Shown here piece by piece: positions 1 to 8,027 of a stretch of 45,113 nt of DNA. Under the pieces are notes generated by a model. The model was not told the DNA's origin, made no database searches, and saw nothing but the letters and a program-made list of their open reading frames with translations. The stretch covers positions 120,005 to 165,117 of the forward strand of contig PLCM01000035.1 in NCBI GenBank assembly GCA_003134765.1, given 5' to 3'. Position numbers and translations under genes: made by a program. Positions within the stretch are counted from its first letter, which is position 1; the number at the start of each line of letters is the position of its first letter. Source of the DNA: Spartobacteria bacterium (GTDB taxonomy: Bacteria; Verrucomicrobiota; Verrucomicrobiia; Chthoniobacterales; UBA10450).

Positions 1-132
1 GAATACAAGAAAGCGATGGAAGATAAGGATCTTTCGTCGCCCGTTCGCGAAACGATCTCGCGGCAGTACACCGACGTGAAAAACGCGCACGATCGCATCA
101 AAGCTTTGCGCGACGCGACCAGGAATAACTAG
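1..132 (+). CDS. C-terminal end of a DUF2383-like four-helix-bundle protein (partial)
   Basis: An open frame enters from the left edge and stops at TAG 130-132, giving 43 residues. The tail has the pattern VRETISRQYTDVKNAHDRI followed by KALRD, which resembles the last helix of PA2169/DUF2383-type ferritin-like bundle proteins (a conserved RQY...V...HD-I--LRD ending). Function in that family is not established; a link to stress is often suggested. The start is outside the window, so length cannot be judged. Family assignment is from memory of the C-terminal pattern only. Confidence 0.55.
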   Translation, partial: EYKKAMEDKDLSSPVRETISRQYTDVKNAHDRIKALRDATRNN

Positions 133-180
133 CCGCGGTCGCGGCGGCGCTCTGTCGCCGCCCCGGAGCGCGCTGCCTTT

Positions 181-247
181 TCAAGGAGCGGCGGTTTACA
201 AACCGCCGTTTTAGTTGGTCGGCGGTTTGTAAACCGCCGCTCCTTGA
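181..247. repeat. Palindromic intergenic repeat, GGCGGTTT family, copy 1
   Basis: Perfect 27-base inverted arms (181-207 and 221-247) with a 13-base spacer. Each arm is itself a small hairpin around GGCGGTTT-ACA-AACCGCC. The same unit recurs at 1877-1912 and 4104-4169. It sits between the end of the DUF2383-like gene and the glycosidase and could act as a terminator or be a REP/MITE-like element. No transposase is nearby. Confidence 0.85.
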
Positions 248-263
248 TGTGCTAAGTTCGGCG

Positions 264-1325
264 ATGCTGTTTGGCCGCGTCCTCGCTCTGGCCGTGTTCG
301 CGGCGTCCTTTGCCCGCGCAGGACAAATCGTGGCGCCGCCGCTCGCGGGGAAGTTGTATCAGGGCCTCTATTTCGATGAGCCGGCGGCAGGGCACGACCC
401 CACCGAGCACGACGTCACGGCCGCTGATGTGCAGCGTTTTGACGGAGCGCTCGGGACCAGGACAACATGGGTCTTCTTTTCAGACAACTGGTTCGAATCG
501 CGAAAGTTTCCGCGGGAGACCTGCGATTGGATTCACGGATTAGGCAAGGTACCCTACGTCCGCCTCATGTTGCGCTCCGATGCGGAACAGAACCGCGCCG
601 AGAAGACCTTCACTCTCGCGAGCATCCTGGCCGGCAAGTTCGACGACGATCTGAAAGGTTGGGCCCGCGACGCGAAAGATTTCGGATCACCGCTCCTGGT
701 GGAATGGGGAACGGAACCCAACGGAAAATGGTTTTCCTGGAACGGAAGTTGGAACGGAGGCGCGAAGGAAGGGCCCGCGCGCTACATCGCCGCCTGGCAT
801 CACATCGTGGATCTGATGCGAGCGGAAGGCGCCGATAATCTGCAATGGGTCTGGCATGTGAATTGGCTCGACCAGCCGGAAGCGAATTGGAACCGGTTCG
901 AGAATTATTATCCGGGAGAAAACTACTGCGATTGGGTCGCGCTAAGCGCCTACGGCCCGCTAACACCGCGCGAGGTGGACGGGACCGAAAGCTTCCGATT
1001 CAAGATGCGCGATGCCTATCCGCGCCTGACGAAGATCACGCCGGGGAAGCCGGTCGTGATCGCAGAGTTCGGCTGCGACATCCACCATCGGAAGGTGGAT
1101 GCGGGCGCGTGGGCGCGGGAGGCGCTCGAGGATTTATTTTCCGGGCGCTGGCCCGCCGTGATCGGCTTCTGCTGGTGGAATGAATCGTGGGAGAACGACA
1201 ATGTTCGCGCGCATGACACCGACATGAACATTCTGCATGACGCCGGATTGACGAAGGTCTTTCGCGAGGAACTGGCGAAACACGCCGACAAACTCCAGCC
1301 GGCGCCGATTACGGTGGAGCGGTAG
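264..1325 (+). CDS. Secreted GH26-like glycoside hydrolase (beta-mannanase family)
   Basis: Predicted exported endoglycosidase of 353 aa. Residues 1-19 form a signal peptide ending SFARA-GQ. The rest reads as one TIM-barrel domain. WGTEPNG near residues 148-154 supplies a putative acid/base Glu (about E151) and IAEFG near 266-270 a putative nucleophile Glu (about E268), the spacing expected in clan GH-A and GH26. Many aromatic residues (WFSWNGSW, NRFENYYPG, WVALSAYG) fit a sugar-binding groove. I prefer ATG 264; an in-frame GTG at 249 lies only one base after the palindrome at 181-247 and would give a poorer signal peptide. Neighbours give no substrate clue. GH26 members act on mannan and sometimes other beta-glycans; the substrate here is not determinable. 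Confidence 0.75.
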   Translation: MLFGRVLALAVFAASFARAGQIVAPPLAGKLYQGLYFDEPAAGHDPTEHDVTAADVQRFDGALGTRTTWVFFSDNWFESRKFPRETCDWIHGLGKVPYVRLMLRSDAEQNRAEKTFTLASILAGKFDDDLKGWARDAKDFGSPLLVEWGTEPNGKWFSWNGSWNGGAKEGPARYIAAWHHIVDLMRAEGADNLQWVWHVNWLDQPEANWNRFENYYPGENYCDWVALSAYGPLTPREVDGTESFRFKMRDAYPRLTKITPGKPVVIAEFGCDIHHRKVDAGAWAREALEDLFSGRWPAVIGFCWWNESWENDNVRAHDTDMNILHDAGLTKVFREELAKHADKLQPAPITVER

Positions 1326-1327
1326 TC

Positions 1328-1422
1328 TGTCATTCCGAGCGCAGTCGAGGAATCCCGTCGTGCAACCTTTAAGGTGACATCCCGGGATCCCTCGACTCCG
1401 CTTCGCTGCGCTCGGGATGACA
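1328..1422. repeat. TGTCATTCCGAG/CTCGGGATGACA terminal-inverted-repeat element, copy 1
   Basis: A 95-base element with imperfect terminal inverted repeats: it opens TGTCATTCCGAGCG and closes CGCTCGGGATGACA. Related elements lie at 8974-9091, 20629-20758 and 22201-22396. It occupies the gap between the glycosidase and OsmC genes. MITE/REP-like; no coding capacity. Confidence 0.8.
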
Positions 1423-1463
1423 CGGGTTTATTGCGCCGACTCCGCGTGTGCTCATATTAAGCC

Positions 1464-1874
1464 ATGGTCAATATTTCGATCGAATACACGGGCGACCTCC
1501 ATTGCGATGCGGTCCACGGCCCATCGCACGCCAAGATCGCGACGGACGCACCGACGGATAATAAGGGGAGGGGCGAAGCCTTTTCACCGACCGATCTCGT
1601 CGCGACCGCGCTCGGGACTTGCATGAGCACGATTCTGGCGATGGCGGCCCAGGACCATGGCCTCGATGTGAAAGGAATGACCGTGAACGTCAGCAAGGAA
1701 ATGTCGAAGGATGCGCCGCGCCGGATCGTGGCGTTGCCGTCCGAGGTCCACATTCCGCTGCCGGCGAATACGCCGCAGCGCGCGCTCTTGGAGAGCGCCG
1801 CCCTCAATTGCCCCGTCCACAAGAGTCTCCCGCCCGAAATCGAGCGCCCGACGAAATTTTTCTGGGAGGGGTAG
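1464..1874 (+). CDS. OsmC/Ohr family protein
   Basis: A 136-aa protein of the OsmC superfamily, thiol-dependent enzymes that reduce organic hydroperoxides. The two conserved cysteines are visible: C53 in LGTCM and C116 in LNCPVHKSL. The SPTDLVATALGTCM segment and the C-terminal CPVHKSL motif are typical. Length is normal for the small OsmC-like branch. The chosen ATG gives the usual beta-strand start (MVNISIEYTG). It appears monocistronic, followed after 2 bases by a palindromic repeat that may terminate transcription. It belongs to the general OsmC-like branch rather than clearly to Ohr or YhfA, so no symbol is given. Confidence 0.85.
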   Translation: MVNISIEYTGDLHCDAVHGPSHAKIATDAPTDNKGRGEAFSPTDLVATALGTCMSTILAMAAQDHGLDVKGMTVNVSKEMSKDAPRRIVALPSEVHIPLPANTPQRALLESAALNCPVHKSLPPEIERPTKFFWEG

Positions 1875-1876
1875 CG

Positions 1877-1912
1877 TCAAGGAGCGGCGGTTTACAAACC
1901 GCCGCTCCTTGG
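1877..1912. repeat. Palindromic repeat, GGCGGTTT family, copy 2 (possible bidirectional terminator)
   Basis: Single-hairpin version of the element at 181-247: AAGGAGCGGCGGTTT, ACA loop, then the complementary arm. It lies just after the OsmC stop and before the convergent DHS-like gene, a position suiting a two-way terminator. Confidence 0.8.
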
Positions 1913-2031
1913 TTTGCGTCAACGCTTTTTATTCAGCAGTGCGCGCAATCTCTTGCAGCGCGTTTCCAGTTGTCCTTGTGGCAGGCGTAGCCGGCGATGA
2001 CCGACAGACCAAGCGTGGCTTGTCGTATTCC

Positions 2032-3078
2032 TTACTGCCCGAGCACCCAGGCGAAGATCAAAGGCACGCAAATCGTGGCATCGCTTTCGACCACGAACTT
2101 CGGAGTTGAGGCCGCGAGCTTCCCCCAGGTGATTTTCTCGTTCGGCACGGCGCCGGAGTAGCTGCCATAGCTCGTCGTCGAATCGCTGATTTGGCAGAAA
2201 TAACCCCACAGCGGCACCCCGACGCGCCCGAGATCCTGGTGCAGCATCGGTACGACGCAAATCGGGAAATCACCGGCGATGCCGCCGCCGATCTGAAAAA
2301 AACCGATTGAGCCCTCTCGGTTGCGCAGCCTCTTCGCGTTTTTCGTGTAGTAGTCCGCGAGCCAGGTCATGTATTCGATGCCCGTGCGCACGGTGTGCAC
2401 GTTCCTGACGTCACCGCGTATCACAGCCGCCGCAAACATGTTACCGAGCGTCGCATCCTCCCAACCCGGCACGATGATCGGTAGATTCTTTTCGCAGGCC
2501 GCCAGTATCCAGGAATGCTTCGGGTCGATCTGATAGCTCTTCTTCAGCTTACCGCTGCGAAGAATCTTATACATAAACTCATGCGGGAAATAATGCTCTC
2601 CGGCGCGGTCCGCCGCGATCCACTCTTCGAGCACCACCTTCTCGATCCGCCGCATCGCCTCCATCTCCGGGATGCACGTGTCGGTCACGCGATTCATGTG
2701 CCGGGCGAGCAGTTGCTGCTCATCCCGTGGCGTGAGCTCCCGGTAGTGCGGCACCCGCTCGTAGTGGTCATGCGCGACGAGATTAAAAACATCCTCCTCG
2801 AGGTTCGCGCCGGTACAGACGATCAGGTGCACCTTTTCGCGACGGATCATCTCCGCCAACGAAATGCCGAGCTCGGCTGTCGACATTGCGCCCGCGATCG
2901 TCATCAGCATCTTACCACCGGCAGCGAGGTGTGCCTCGTAGCCCTTCGCCGCGTCGAGCAGCGCGGCCGCGTTAAAGTGACGATAACTCTTCGCGATGAA
3001 TTTCGAGACCGGACCTTTTTTTGCCGCGAGCGCGGCATTGATCTCTTCTGGGCGTTTTGACCGCCGTTTGGCTTTCAT
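2032..3078 (-). CDS. Deoxyhypusine synthase-like protein
   Basis: A 348-aa member of the deoxyhypusine synthase (DHS) family, NAD-dependent enzymes that transfer the aminobutyl group of spermidine. The sequence shows family features: TGANLEEDVFN (residues about 90-100), GGGIAGDFPI, SYGSYSGA, and NEKITWGKL near the C-terminus with a lysine (about K320) matching the catalytic lysine of eukaryotic DHS in the WGK context. Bacteria usually lack eIF5A, and several bacterial DHS-like enzymes are homospermidine synthases, so a polyamine role is more likely than hypusine formation; that is inference. It starts 17 bases after the stop of the upstream hldD-like gene on the same strand, so the two are probably co-transcribed. 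Confidence 0.85.
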   Translation of the reverse strand: MKAKRRSKRPEEINAALAAKKGPVSKFIAKSYRHFNAAALLDAAKGYEAHLAAGGKMLMTIAGAMSTAELGISLAEMIRREKVHLIVCTGANLEEDVFNLVAHDHYERVPHYRELTPRDEQQLLARHMNRVTDTCIPEMEAMRRIEKVVLEEWIAADRAGEHYFPHEFMYKILRSGKLKKSYQIDPKHSWILAACEKNLPIIVPGWEDATLGNMFAAAVIRGDVRNVHTVRTGIEYMTWLADYYTKNAKRLRNREGSIGFFQIGGGIAGDFPICVVPMLHQDLGRVGVPLWGYFCQISDSTTSYGSYSGAVPNEKITWGKLAASTPKFVVESDATICVPLIFAWVLGQ

Positions 3079-3095
3079 CGTTTGGGCAACTTGTG

Positions 3096-4031
3096 TCAGG
3101 CGGGATAAAGCCAGCGCATGTAATCGGCGACGCCGGTCTCGAGCGGATATTTCGGCTCGTAACCGAGGCGGTCGCGCACCCTCGTCAAATCGGCCTGGGT
3201 AAAATTCTGGTAATGCGCGTGCGGGTTCTCGATGTAATCCGGCTTGAAATCGGTACCTAACGAGCGGTTCAGGACGTCGACCAGCTCGTTGAAGGAGCGG
3301 GCCTGGCCGGTGCCGAGATTGTAAATGCCGCTCTCTTTCGCTTGGAGCGCGCGAATGCTGCCCTCGACGATATCCTTCACGTAAACGAAATCGCGTTTCT
3401 GGTCGCCGTGCTTGAAAATGCGCGGTCGCTGGCCGGCCTTCATCTGGCGCGAGAGATGGAGGACCATGCTGGCGGGGCCGCCTTTGTGCCCCTCGCGCGG
3501 CCCGTAAACGTTAAAGTAACGCAATCCGACAATGATCCAGCCGCTGACGTCGTTCGCGGCGCGGTTCGCAAGATTGTCCATGATCGCTTTCGAGAACGCG
3601 TAGATATTCGCGGGCGCGGCGCCGTTTGTCTCCACGCTGGCCGCGCTCGCGGCGCCGTAGGTCGAGGCGGACGAAGCATAGATCACCCGGGTCTTGTTCG
3701 GTTTCGCGAAGTTCAGGAGCCGGCGAAAGCTTTCCACGTTGTCGTGGGTCTGGACGAACTGATCGTGCAACGTCGTGTCCGTGATCGAGGCGAGATGGAA
3801 GATCGCGTCGAATGTTTCATCGCCGAATTGCTGTTGCCAATCCAGCGTCGCCAGGTTTTGGGCGACCAAATCGCCTCTGTAACCGGCGAGGTTCTTGAAA
3901 TCGCCGGAGCGGAAATCATCAATCACCGTCAGTCGCGCATCCGGCATTCGTTCCTGGAGCGTGAGCACAAGATTGGAGCCGATGAAACCGGCGCCACCAG
4001 TGACGAGAATGGAAGATGGAGAAGAAGACAC
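3096..4031 (-). CDS. hldD: ADP-L-glycero-D-manno-heptose 6-epimerase (HldD/RfaD-type)
   Basis: A 311-aa extended short-chain dehydrogenase/epimerase. The Rossmann motif TGGAGFIG (residues 11-18) binds NAD(P) and Y144-x3-K148 (YAFSK) is the catalytic pair. HldD-specific signatures are GLRYFNVYGPREGHKG, GDQKRDFVYVKDIV, NLGTGQARSFNELV and YQNFTQADLTRVR. The reaction epimerises C6 of ADP-heptose for the LPS inner core. First gene of a two-gene minus-strand unit with the DHS-like gene. A related sugar epimerase remains possible, but the RDFVYVKD and NLGTG-ARSFN motifs favour HldD. Confidence 0.8.
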   Translation of the reverse strand: MSSSPSSILVTGGAGFIGSNLVLTLQERMPDARLTVIDDFRSGDFKNLAGYRGDLVAQNLATLDWQQQFGDETFDAIFHLASITDTTLHDQFVQTHDNVESFRRLLNFAKPNKTRVIYASSASTYGAASAASVETNGAAPANIYAFSKAIMDNLANRAANDVSGWIIVGLRYFNVYGPREGHKGGPASMVLHLSRQMKAGQRPRIFKHGDQKRDFVYVKDIVEGSIRALQAKESGIYNLGTGQARSFNELVDVLNRSLGTDFKPDYIENPHAHYQNFTQADLTRVRDRLGYEPKYPLETGVADYMRWLYPA

Positions 4032-4103
4032 AGCGAACAGGGCGCGATAATGCGCGTCTCAGACAAATAAATCCAGAGCCGAGGAGCGCAAGCGGCTTGT
4101 GCA

Positions 4104-4169
4104 TCAAGGAGCGGCGGTTTGCAACCGCCGATTTAATTGCGTCGGCGATTTCAAATCGCCGCTCCTTGA
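4104..4169. repeat. Palindromic repeat, GGCGGTTT family, copy 3
   Basis: Two hairpins facing each other (TCAAGGAGCGGCGG...CCGCTCCTTGA) with a diverged inner part, the same architecture as copy 1. It lies between hldD and the B12 riboswitch. Confidence 0.75.
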
Positions 4170-4204
4170 AGTTGCTCGGCCATTCGCAGCGAAATAAATC
4201 TTGA

Positions 4205-4496
4205 GCGGGCAAGCGCAAGCCGCTACTTCTGGCGGCAGTTCTTTGTCAGTTCGGTTTTGTGGAGCGGTGCGAGGAATTCCCGTGAGATTCGGGAGCAGTT
4301 GCGCTGCTGTGACTGGATACGATTTCCCAGGGCCAGTCCCCGAAAGCATTTCGGGGGTGAAGGCGGGAAAGAGGTCGAAACAGTTGAGAACGGTGAGTTG
4401 AGAGTTGAGAGAAGCGAGTCGGCTTTTCCGAGTCTCTCAACTCTCAACCAAAAACCCTCAACTTTTCAGAAGCCAGAAGCCAGAATATTTGCCCGT
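4205..4496 (+). promoter_or_regulatory. Cobalamin (B12) riboswitch
   Basis: The 635-base gap before the BtuB-like gene carries a cobalamin riboswitch. A P1 helix can form between GCGGGCAA (4205-4212) and TTGCCCGT (4489-4496). The conserved core GGAATTCCCGTGAGATTCGGGAGCAG (4273-4298) is followed by GCGCTGCTGTGACTGGA, then a CCAGT/CCCCGAAA...TTTCGGGGG-TGAAGGCGGG hairpin region (4332-4369). The 3' end, AGCCAGAATATTTGCCCG (4479-4495), reads as a B12 box. A variable-arm hairpin with a perfect 16-bp stem lies at 4397-4412/4433-4448. The downstream genes encode a BtuB-like receptor and a corrinoid-binding protein, which fits. High B12 is expected to repress expression. Confidence 0.85.
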
Positions 4497-4666
4497 CTCC
4501 ACCTCATTCGCGCCGTGCCTGTAGCCGTGATCATTGATCGCGGACTCTCTGCGGGCGGCGGCTCGGAAAAACTTCTTCGCGAAAAAGAAGAATGAGAGCT
4601 GTGGACGCGGCGTCCCGCGATGGCGGGAGCGAGTCTGCCTCTCGAAATAGTTGGAGGTAACTTGTT

Positions 4667-6676
4667 ATGCGGAATCGTTCATGGCTTCTGGTGGCGGCCG
4701 TTCTTTTGGCCGCGCCATTCATCTGTCGCGCTCAGGACGCGACATCAACGGCGCTTTCCAATTCGGAAGCGGAAACAGCAGGAATCGTTGTCAGCGCGAC
4801 GCGGATCGAAACCCCGGTCGACGAGATCGGCAGTTCCGTGACGCTGATTCCGGCCGAGGAAATCGAGCGCAATCAGCGACGCACTTTACCGGACGTTCTC
4901 CAAACGGTGCCCGGCCTGAACATCGTCCAGACGGGAGGCCCCGGCGGCAAAACCTCCGTCTTCATGCGCGGGAGTAACTCGAATCACACCAAGGTGATTA
5001 TCGACGGGATCGATGCGAACGACCCGAGCCAGGACGGCGCGTTCGATTTCGGCCAGGTCCTTACTTCGGACATCGAGCGAGTCGAAGTGCTTCGCGGTCC
5101 GCAAAGCAGTTTGTATGGGTCGGACGCCATCGGTGGCGTGGTCAATATCGTGACGAAGAAAGGAGAAGGGCCGCCGCAGTTCACTGCACGCCTGGAAGGC
5201 GGTTCGTTCGGGACCTTCAACCAATCCGCGAGTGTGCGAGGATCGGTCTCGCGCTTTAACTACTCATTCAACGTTGCGCATTTTCTGACCGATGACACGC
5301 CGGTAACGCCGCTCGATTTGTTGCCGCCGGGACGGAAGCGGATCAACGACAGTTACGAAAACACGACCGTCTCGACGAAGCTGGGCGTGGACGTGACGGA
5401 TACGTTCGGCCTCGATTTCGTAGGGCGCTACACGGACTCAACTTTATTCTTCACCGGCGACGACTTCTCGGTTTTTCCCAGTGTTCCAGCCGCAAGCCAG
5501 AGCGAACAGAACGCCCGGCAACTTTTCGCGCGGGGCGAAGCGCACCTCGCGCTCTTCGATGGCGCGTTCAAGAATCGCATTGGCGTCGGCTACACGAATT
5601 ACCGCACCACGATCCAGGCGCCAGACACCGGATTTGGTCTTCCGCCGGAAAATATTAATCACGGCGACCGGATCAAGTTCGACTGGCAGGGGAACATCGA
5701 GCTCTGGAAAGGCAGCGCTTTGATTCTCGGCGTGGAAGATCAGGAGGATCGTTTGCTCGAGAGCCCGATCTCGGCTGAAAACGATAACGTCGCCGGCTTC
5801 GCCGAACTGCAATCAGAAATCGCCCCGGGTTTGTTCACCGCGGTCAGCGGTCGTTACGATGACAACGATCGCTTCGGCGGGAAAGCGACCTGGCGAATTG
5901 CGCCCGCGTACCTGGTTCCGAACCTCGGCACGAAGCTCAAGGCAAGCTATGGCACCGGCTTCAAAGGGCCGAGCCTCACCCAGCTCTTCGTCAGCTTTCC
6001 GGCGTTCAATTTCTTCGCGAACCCGAACCTCGAGCCCGAGGAGAGCGAGGGGTACGATTTCGGATTCGAGCAGCCGCTGGCGGGAGACCGGGTTCGTTTC
6101 GGCGCGACCTATTTTCACAACGACATCAGGAATCTGATCAACGCGAATGCGACCTTCACCTCGCTGATAAACGTCGACCAAGCCACGACCGAAGGCGTGG
6201 AGACATTCGTTTTCGTGGCCGTGACGGACCGCATCAAATTGCGCGGCGATTACACTTACACTAATGCCGTTGACGATACGACCGGTCTGGAGCTGTTGCG
6301 CCGGCCGAAACACAAGGCAAGCCTGACCGCGAGCTGGCTTCCGAGCGATCGGCTCTCGTTCTCCGCGACCCTGCTATACGTGGGCTCGCAAGTCGACGGG
6401 AACCGCAGCTTTTCGATCCAACGCCTCAACACGGATCCATATTTCGTCGTCAACCTCGCCGCCGAGTACAGTGTCAACAAGAACGTCAACCTTTTCGTCC
6501 GGATCGATAATGTGCTCGATCGCCGCTACGAAAGTCCCACGGGATTTCAGCGACCGGGACTCGGCGTTTTCGGTGGCGTGCGCCTGAGTTGGGGGCCGAC
6601 ACCCAATCCTGCGCAAAGCAGCGAAGAAGACAACAAGACTCAGATCACGCGTTCGGAGCAGGAGACCTCGAAATGA
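4667..6676 (+). CDS. btuB: TonB-dependent cobalamin receptor, BtuB-like
   Basis: A 669-aa outer-membrane receptor. Residues 1-22 are a signal peptide ending CRAQ. The plug domain (about 40-165) contains VVSATRIETPVDEIGSSV, LPDVLQTVPGLNIVQ, SVFMRGSNSNHTKVIIDGI, VEVLRGPQSSLYGSDAIGG and VNIVTKKG, all typical of BtuB-type plugs. The remainder is a 22-strand-type barrel with the NPNLEPEESEGYDFGFE signature. A clear Shine-Dalgarno (GGAGG) precedes ATG 4667. First gene after the B12 riboswitch, so cobalamin or another corrinoid is the likely ligand. Odd feature: the last barrel strand (GVRLSWG) is followed by about 25 polar residues instead of ending near an aromatic residue. Confidence 0.85.
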   Translation: MRNRSWLLVAAVLLAAPFICRAQDATSTALSNSEAETAGIVVSATRIETPVDEIGSSVTLIPAEEIERNQRRTLPDVLQTVPGLNIVQTGGPGGKTSVFMRGSNSNHTKVIIDGIDANDPSQDGAFDFGQVLTSDIERVEVLRGPQSSLYGSDAIGGVVNIVTKKGEGPPQFTARLEGGSFGTFNQSASVRGSVSRFNYSFNVAHFLTDDTPVTPLDLLPPGRKRINDSYENTTVSTKLGVDVTDTFGLDFVGRYTDSTLFFTGDDFSVFPSVPAASQSEQNARQLFARGEAHLALFDGAFKNRIGVGYTNYRTTIQAPDTGFGLPPENINHGDRIKFDWQGNIELWKGSALILGVEDQEDRLLESPISAENDNVAGFAELQSEIAPGLFTAVSGRYDDNDRFGGKATWRIAPAYLVPNLGTKLKASYGTGFKGPSLTQLFVSFPAFNFFANPNLEPEESEGYDFGFEQPLAGDRVRFGATYFHNDIRNLINANATFTSLINVDQATTEGVETFVFVAVTDRIKLRGDYTYTNAVDDTTGLELLRRPKHKASLTASWLPSDRLSFSATLLYVGSQVDGNRSFSIQRLNTDPYFVVNLAAEYSVNKNVNLFVRIDNVLDRRYESPTGFQRPGLGVFGGVRLSWGPTPNPAQSSEEDNKTQITRSEQETSK

Positions 6677-6728
6677 GAACTCCAAACGATTGCATTCGTA
6701 TGGCCGCCGGGGCCGATCCGTCGAGGGA

Positions 6729-7451
6729 ATGAAAGAACGCGTCGTGATGTCGTGGAGCGGTGGAAAGGACAGCGCAGTTGCGCTCCACGAACTACTGAAA
6801 TCCGATCAGTACGAAGTCGTGGCTCTCTTAACGACAGTGTCTGAGGAATTTCGCCGCATCAGTCATCACGGCGTGCGCGAAGAACTCCTCGAAGAGCAGG
6901 CAAACGCCATCGGAATTCCGCTCGAGAAGGTTTACCTGCCCTCCGGGGAATCGGGCGGATGCACGAACGAAGTTTACGAAGCGATCATGGAGCGAGCGAT
7001 GAAGGCCTATCGGAATCGAGGAGTCCTAACGGTTGGGTTCGGTGATTTGTTTTTGCAGGATCTCCGGGAATGGCGCGAAGCGAATCTAGCGAAAGTGGGA
7101 ATGCGCGGAGTCTTTCCGATCTGGCAGCGCGCCACCGCCGCGTTCGCTCGCGAGGTGATCGGCGCCGGATATAAGGCTTATCTGTCGTGCGTCGAAGGAA
7201 GAGTCGGGGCCGGTTTCGCGGGGCGAGCTTATGATGCGGAGCTGCTCGACGATTTGCCGTCCGGAGTCGATCCGTGCGGCGAGAACGGCGAATTTCATTC
7301 GTTCGTTTACGATGGCCCGATTTTCCGGAAGCCGATTGAGGTACAAATAGGCGAAATTGTGGTCCGCGATGGAAGGTACTACGCTGATCTTCTGCCTCGC
7401 GGATCGAACTCGTCGGAAAAATGCGTCGCGGAGCAGATGCCGCCCGTGTAA
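6729..7451 (+). CDS. Dph6-like ATP pyrophosphatase (diphthine--ammonia ligase family) in the B12 operon
   Basis: A 240-aa adenine-nucleotide alpha-hydrolase-type protein. The PP-loop is SGGKDS at residues 10-15, close to the N-terminus as in Dph6; further Dph6-like segments are SGESGGCTNEVYE, VGFGDLFLQDLREWRE, GVFPIW and GENGEFHSFVYDGP. I start at ATG 6729, which has GAGGG just upstream and puts the PP-loop at the expected distance; an earlier in-frame ATG at 6690 adds 13 residues unlike the family. Eukaryotic and archaeal Dph6 amidates diphthine on EF2; bacteria lack diphthamide, so the substrate here must differ. Its place between btuB and a transporter-like gene under a B12 riboswitch suggests a corrinoid-related role, possibly ATP-dependent amidation. 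That is inference. Confidence 0.8.
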   Translation: MKERVVMSWSGGKDSAVALHELLKSDQYEVVALLTTVSEEFRRISHHGVREELLEEQANAIGIPLEKVYLPSGESGGCTNEVYEAIMERAMKAYRNRGVLTVGFGDLFLQDLREWREANLAKVGMRGVFPIWQRATAAFAREVIGAGYKAYLSCVEGRVGAGFAGRAYDAELLDDLPSGVDPCGENGEFHSFVYDGPIFRKPIEVQIGEIVVRDGRYYADLLPRGSNSSEKCVAEQMPPV

Positions 7452-7469
7452 AAGAAGAGGAAATCAAAT

Positions 7470-8015
7470 ATGAATAAACGCTTGCTGGCAGTGAGCTTGT
7501 TTGTGGGCGGCGCGGCCCTCGCTCGTTTGCTGCCGCACCCGCCGAATGTCACCCCGATTGCAGCGATGGCTCTTTTTGGCGGAGCCTATCTGGCCAATCG
7601 CAAACTCGCTTTTGCCCTTCCCCTGCTGGCAATGCTCCTGAGCGATTTGGCTCTCGGCCTAACGATCTACGGTAAGGTTCTGCTCCTCTCTCAGCCGGTC
7701 GTATATCTTTGCCTGCTTGCAACGGTGGCAATCGGCGGATTGATCCGTTCCCGCAAATCCTGGTGGAATGTTGCTGTCGCCAGCCTCGTTAGCTCCGTGA
7801 TGTTTTTCTTCGTCACCAATTTCGGTGTCTGGGCGTTCGAATCTCTTTATCCAAAAAGTGGGAGTGGATTGATCGCTTGCTACACCGCCGCGCTTCCGTT
7901 TTTCCGCAACAGCGTGGCCGGCGATCTCTGCTTTGCTGTGATTCTGTTCGGAGGATTTGCGCTCCTGGAAAAGTCCGTGGTTTCTGTGCGCGAACCGAAG
8001 CCGCTTTATTCCTAG
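7470..8015 (+). CDS. Small integral membrane protein in the B12 operon (DUF6580/ECF S-component-like)
   Basis: A 181-aa hydrophobic protein with five or six predicted membrane segments (about residues 5-15, 28-45, 50-68, 72-92, 102-125 and 150-168). The N-terminal motif RLLPHPPNVTPIAAMALFGG and the conserved SDLALG are features I associate with the DUF6580 family, which resembles ECF transporter S components in size. It lies 18 bases after the Dph6-like gene and 12 bases before the btuF-like gene, so it is almost certainly in the B12 operon. A role as inner-membrane corrinoid permease is plausible because no BtuC or BtuD is present in the window, but this is inference. Confidence 0.7.
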   Translation: MNKRLLAVSLFVGGAALARLLPHPPNVTPIAAMALFGGAYLANRKLAFALPLLAMLLSDLALGLTIYGKVLLLSQPVVYLCLLATVAIGGLIRSRKSWWNVAVASLVSSVMFFFVTNFGVWAFESLYPKSGSGLIACYTAALPFFRNSVAGDLCFAVILFGGFALLEKSVVSVREPKPLYS

Positions 8016-8027
8016 CGGCATTTAGGG

